Source: Ga0077527 sp038316355
GTDB taxonomy: Bacteria > Pseudomonadota > Gammaproteobacteria > Burkholderiales > SG8-41
Length of the DNA: 64,000 nt
Reading direction: 5' to 3'
Assembly: GCA_038316355.1 (NCBI GenBank)
Contig: JBBQAO010000008.1
Span: 13,631-77,630, forward strand
The position numbers and the translations under genes are program-made. This document shows positions 61,467 to 64,000 of this stretch, in pieces (positions within the stretch are counted from its first letter, which is position 1; every line of letters begins with the position of its first letter). The notes below the pieces were generated by a model, which was not told the origin of the DNA, ran no database searches, and was given only the letters and a program-made list of their open reading frames with translations.

Positions 61467-62756
61467 ATGAAACAGCCGTTGCGATTGCTGATTGTCGAGA
61501 ACTCGAACGCCGACCTGGCGTCGCTTTTGCACGTGCTCGACAGCCAGGGCTACCGGGTTGCGTTGTCTGTTGTCTCCACACCGACAGTCATGCGTGCCGC
61601 GCTGGAATCGCAGGAGTGGGACCTGATCGTCTGCGGTCAGCCCATCCCCGATTTCTCTGCTGCTGCGGCGCTGGCGATGGCGAAGGAAGTTCGCCCGGAG
61701 GTGCCGTTCATCATCGTTTCGGGTGAAAACGACCTTAACCTCGCCGTGGCACTGATCAAGCTCGGTGCGCAGGACTACGTGCAAAAAAACGAACTGACGC
61801 GTCTCGGTACGGTAATCGATCGCGAATTGCGCAATACCGAATGGCAGCGCCGCCAGAAAGCGACCGAGAGCAAGTTGCACGAAACCGAGGGACTGTTCCG
61901 CGCCATCGTCGAGAACGTCGGTGACCTCGTCGCCGTGCTCGACACCGAGGGCCGTCGTGTCTACAACAGCCCTTCGTACCGGCCGCTGTTCCACGAGAGG
62001 GACATCCGCCAGGGATCCAATTCCTTCCTCGAGATCCATGCTGACGACCGCGAGCGGATCAAGGAATTGTTCCTGCGGACAGTCGCGACAGGTGTTGGCG
62101 AGTGCTCCGAATTCCGCTTTGTGCTGAAGGACGGCAGCATCCGTTTCATGGAGTCCGACGGGCGCGCCATCCGCGATGCCGGCGGCAAGGTGGTCAAAGT
62201 GGTGGTGGTTTCGCGCGACATCACCGAACAAAAACGCCTCGAAGCCGAACTGCGCGAAATGGCCGCCACCGACATGCTGACCGGCCTGCCGAACCGGCGG
62301 CACTTCCTCGCCCAGCTCGAACAGGAAAAAGCCCGCGTCAGCCGCTCCGAAGAAAAATCCGCCGCCGTGCTGATGATCGACATCGACAACTTCAAGATGG
62401 TCAACGACACTTTCGGCCATGCCACCGGCGACCATGTGCTGCGCCACCTCGCCACCCTGATGCGCGAAGATCTGCGCAAGATCGACACTCTGGGACGGCT
62501 CGGCGGCGAAGAGTTCGCCGTCATCCTCCCGGGCGCAGATGCCTCCGCGGCCGAGATCTTTGCCGAACGCCTGCGCAAGCAGGTGGCGGAAACACCGGTG
62601 GCGCACGAAGACCGGATCATTTCGCTGACCATCAGCATCGGCGTCACCGAAATCAAACCCCTCGATGTCAGTGCCGACGACGCGTTGACGCGTGCCGATC
62701 GGGCGCTTTACCGGGCCAAGGAATGCGGGCGGAACCGGGTTACGGTTGAGGTCTGA
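61467..62756 (+). CDS. REC-PAS-GGDEF diguanylate cyclase with altered receiver
   Basis: A 429-residue signalling protein: receiver-like domain (5-115), PAS domain (about 130-255) and GGDEF domain (about 265-425). The active site is intact (LGGEEF, about residues 345-350) and an inhibitory RxxD I-site (RKID) lies five residues upstream, so c-di-GMP synthesis with product inhibition is expected. The receiver lacks the phospho-acceptor aspartate (DLIVCGQPIP instead of D..LLD..P), so it is probably not phosphorylated. Confidence 0.9.
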   Translation: MKQPLRLLIVENSNADLASLLHVLDSQGYRVALSVVSTPTVMRAALESQEWDLIVCGQPIPDFSAAAALAMAKEVRPEVPFIIVSGENDLNLAVALIKLGAQDYVQKNELTRLGTVIDRELRNTEWQRRQKATESKLHETEGLFRAIVENVGDLVAVLDTEGRRVYNSPSYRPLFHERDIRQGSNSFLEIHADDRERIKELFLRTVATGVGECSEFRFVLKDGSIRFMESDGRAIRDAGGKVVKVVVVSRDITEQKRLEAELREMAATDMLTGLPNRRHFLAQLEQEKARVSRSEEKSAAVLMIDIDNFKMVNDTFGHATGDHVLRHLATLMREDLRKIDTLGRLGGEEFAVILPGADASAAEIFAERLRKQVAETPVAHEDRIISLTISIGVTEIKPLDVSADDALTRADRALYRAKECGRNRVTVEV

Positions 62757-62824
62757 GTAACTAGCAGCGCGGGATTTCCTGTATCGCAGTCCTCTTGCTT
62801 TGAAGCCATAGCTGCGACAAATTT

Positions 62825-62857
62825 AAAAATAACAATAAAAACATGTAGTTATATGAG
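62825..62857 (+). repeat. Dispersed AT-rich element, copy 6
   Basis: AACAATAAAAACAT at 62831-62844 (two changes from the core), then GTAGTTATAT. It lies in the space between the diguanylate cyclase stop and the toxin-antitoxin promoter. Confidence 0.65.
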
Positions 62858-62893
62858 GCGCTCGCGGGATTGCAGCGGTGCTTACATTCCGGC

Positions 62894-62921
62894 TTGATGA
62901 ACATACGAATATTCGTATAAT
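62894..62921 (+). promoter_or_regulatory. Toxin-antitoxin promoter with overlapping operator
   Basis: -35 TTGATG (62894-62899) and -10 TATAAT (62916-62921) with a 16-bp spacer. A perfect 16-bp palindrome ATACGAATATTCGTAT (62903-62918) overlaps the -10, as expected of an antitoxin operator. The toxin start codon at 62928 is at the expected transcription start, so the message is probably leaderless. Confidence 0.75.
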
Positions 62922-62927
62922 CTTTCC

Positions 62928-63260
62928 ATGAAGCTGATACGGTTCATCGGAACGTCCAGGGACGATCTTTCGGCATTCCCGTCATCTGTTCGAAACCGCG
63001 CCGGGCACGAGTTATTCGTGGTTCAGGTGGGCCGGCAACTCGCGGACTGGAAGCCGATACCGGCGGTGGGCGCAGGCGCGTGTGAGATAAGGGTGCGGGA
63101 AGAGTCTGGCGCGTATGGCGTGATCTACGTCGCCCGTTTTGAAGATGCGGTGTAAGTGCTGCACGCGTCCCAGAAAAAATCGCAGAAGACCGCGCGCACC
63201 GATCTCGATCTGGCGAAACAGCGTTACCGTGAGTACAGGTGTTTGAAAAAGGAGCTAAAC
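62928..63260 (+). pseudogene. HigB/Gp49-like toxin interrupted by a stop codon
   Basis: Starts MKLIRFIGTSRDDLSAFPSSVR and keeps the family segments GRQLADWKPIPAVGAG, EIRVREESGAYGVIYVARFEDAV. A TAA at 63153-63155 follows, then the same frame continues VLHASQKKSQKTARTDLDLAKQRYREY, which is the expected toxin C-terminus: the stop stands where relatives have tyrosine. The frame meets no other stop before the antitoxin ATG at 63261. As sequenced, the product is a 75-residue fragment without the conserved Lys/Arg-rich tail. Confidence 0.8.
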
Positions 63261-63545
63261 ATGGCCACAAAGATGGCTGAATCCAGCGGAAACATTTTCC
63301 GCGATCTCGGCTTTCCGCCGCATGAGGCGGAAGTGATGCTGTTACGCGCGAAGCTTGCGGAAGCCCTGCGCGTCTGGATGGAGCGCGAAGAATTGACCCA
63401 GGCGCAAACCGCAAAGCGTCTTGGCGTGACCCAGCCGCGCGTCTCGGAAATCGTCCGCGGCAAAGTCGAGTTGCTGTCGCTGGATTACCTCGTCGGACTG
63501 TGCGCAAAGGCGGGCATTTCAGTGGGTGTGCGTGTGGCGGCGTGA
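63261..63545 (+). CDS. HigA-like XRE antitoxin
   Basis: A 94-residue helix-turn-helix protein following AAGGAGC. Beginning MATKMAESSGNIFRDLGFPP, it carries the HTH segment LTQAQTAKRLGVTQPRVSEIV and ends with a short dimerisation tail. It should bind the palindrome at 62903-62918 and repress the locus. It is in the same frame as the interrupted toxin. Confidence 0.9.
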   Translation: MATKMAESSGNIFRDLGFPPHEAEVMLLRAKLAEALRVWMEREELTQAQTAKRLGVTQPRVSEIVRGKVELLSLDYLVGLCAKAGISVGVRVAA

Positions 63546-63640
63546 TCAGCCGTTAATCAGGGCAGTGCAAGTTTTCCGTGGTATAGACCGGTTCGGCGGG
63601 AAAGAAAAGTTACACTGACCCTATTTACTTCTTGCGCTTG

Positions 63641-63739
63641 ATGAAGCGGATTGCCCCGGCCTTGCTGGAAATGAATGAAGCAAAGCTTCGGGATGCACTG
63701 ACAGCGGGCGAACTGATGGAGATCAACCATGGCAAATAA
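63641..63739 (+). pseudogene. N-terminally truncated type II toxin remnant
   Basis: A short ORF MKRIAPALLEMNEAKLRDAL followed by TAGELMEINHGK, matching the C-terminal end of RelE-like Gp49/COG4737 toxins (for example ...LDAALAAGELQEICH...). No toxin body is found upstream; the preceding bases to 63546 hold only an AT/GC mixed spacer. Its 3' end overlaps the antitoxin start by 11 bp, as in intact loci of this type. Confidence 0.7.
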
Positions 63740-64000
63740 GCGATTGCGTGAAGAGATGTTTGAAACCGCGAGCGAGTTCTATGACCTCGGCGTGATGGGC
63801 GCGCAGACCCTGCGCGAGTTCGACGCTGCGCGCCTGCCCCCGCTGAAGCCCTATGCCGCGGTCGAGATCAAGCGCCTGCGCCTGAAAGCCAAAGCCAGTC
63901 AGGCCGTGTTCGCTGCATACCTCAATACCAGCGTATCAACCGTGCAGAAGTGGGAAGTCGGTGACAAAAAGCCGAGCGGACCGGTGCTGAAGCTGCTGAA
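63729..64000 (+). CDS. XRE-family antitoxin, partial at the right edge
   Basis: Starts MANKRLREEMFETASEFYDL at 63729 and runs off the window after about 90 residues. The HTH core is LRLKAKASQAVFAAYLNTSV followed by STVQKWEVGDKKPSGPVLKLL, typical of NadS/HigA-2-type antitoxins. It overlaps the toxin remnant. It appears to be an intact antitoxin left with a truncated toxin. Confidence 0.85.
   Translation, partial: MANKRLREEMFETASEFYDLGVMGAQTLREFDAARLPPLKPYAAVEIKRLRLKAKASQAVFAAYLNTSVSTVQKWEVGDKKPSGPVLKLL

Noticed and set aside
63600..63640. Possible insertion-sequence junction before the toxin remnant
   Set aside because: No inverted terminal repeat or transposase fragment can be seen, so the cause of truncation is left open.

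Overview
The window is a GC-rich chromosomal segment of a betaproteobacterium, probably Burkholderiales-like and possibly a metagenome-assembled genome. Four things point there: the miaB-phoH-ybeY-corC-lnt order, gph next to trpEGDC, a roughly 1,900-residue tandem UvrA, and several Bug-type (tripartite tricarboxylate) receptors without transporter genes. No rRNA, CRISPR array, prophage or complete insertion sequence is visible. There is one tRNA (Met).

Layout. 1-6.3 kb: minus-strand housekeeping run (glyQ end, lnt, corC, ybeY, phoH, miaB, a small secreted protein), then tRNA-Met. 6.6-9.3 kb: UbiH-type hydroxylase, dsbC and a TonB-like protein. 9.5-15.8 kb: a four-gene second-messenger island made of a class II cAMP phosphodiesterase, a degenerate HD-GYP protein, a degenerate GGDEF-EAL protein and a GAF-GAF-PAS adenylate cyclase. 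16-19.8 kb: CoA-transferase, mltA, a methyltransferase with a small membrane ORF opposite its 3' end, and apaG. 19.9-26 kb: rpe, gph, a likely trp leader peptide with hairpin, trpEGDC and coq7. 27.3-31 kb: rplM-rpsI, argC, a coiled-coil membrane protein, bactofilin and erpA. 31-44.9 kb: cell-wall recycling and remodelling (anmK, M23 peptidase), tyrS, an NADH-dehydrogenase-like flavoprotein, two msrA genes flanking fbp, a SWIB protein, two exporters, pdxH and pirin. 44.9-50.6 kb: giant uvrA. 50.8-60.4 kb: catabolic accessory region (carbamate kinase, zinc dehydrogenase, three Bug receptors of which one is frameshifted, two MmgE/PrpD enzymes, an alpha/beta-hydrolase-fold protein lacking its serine). 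60.4-64 kb: methyltransferase, a REC-PAS-GGDEF cyclase and two damaged type II toxin-antitoxin loci.

The most unusual signal is not a gene. A short AT-rich element with core ATCAATAAAAACAA recurs at least six times (near 2.28, 15.91, 34.77, 45.86, 56.42 and 62.83 kb). It lies mostly at gene 3' ends, and one copy lies in frame inside uvrA. The same uvrA also carries an in-frame, GC-rich REP-like palindromic element whose relative lies between lnt and corC. The DNA thus holds two families of small dispersed repeats that can become protein-coding, in the manner of Rickettsia palindromic elements. All functional calls come from reading motifs in the translated sequence; no database search was run.
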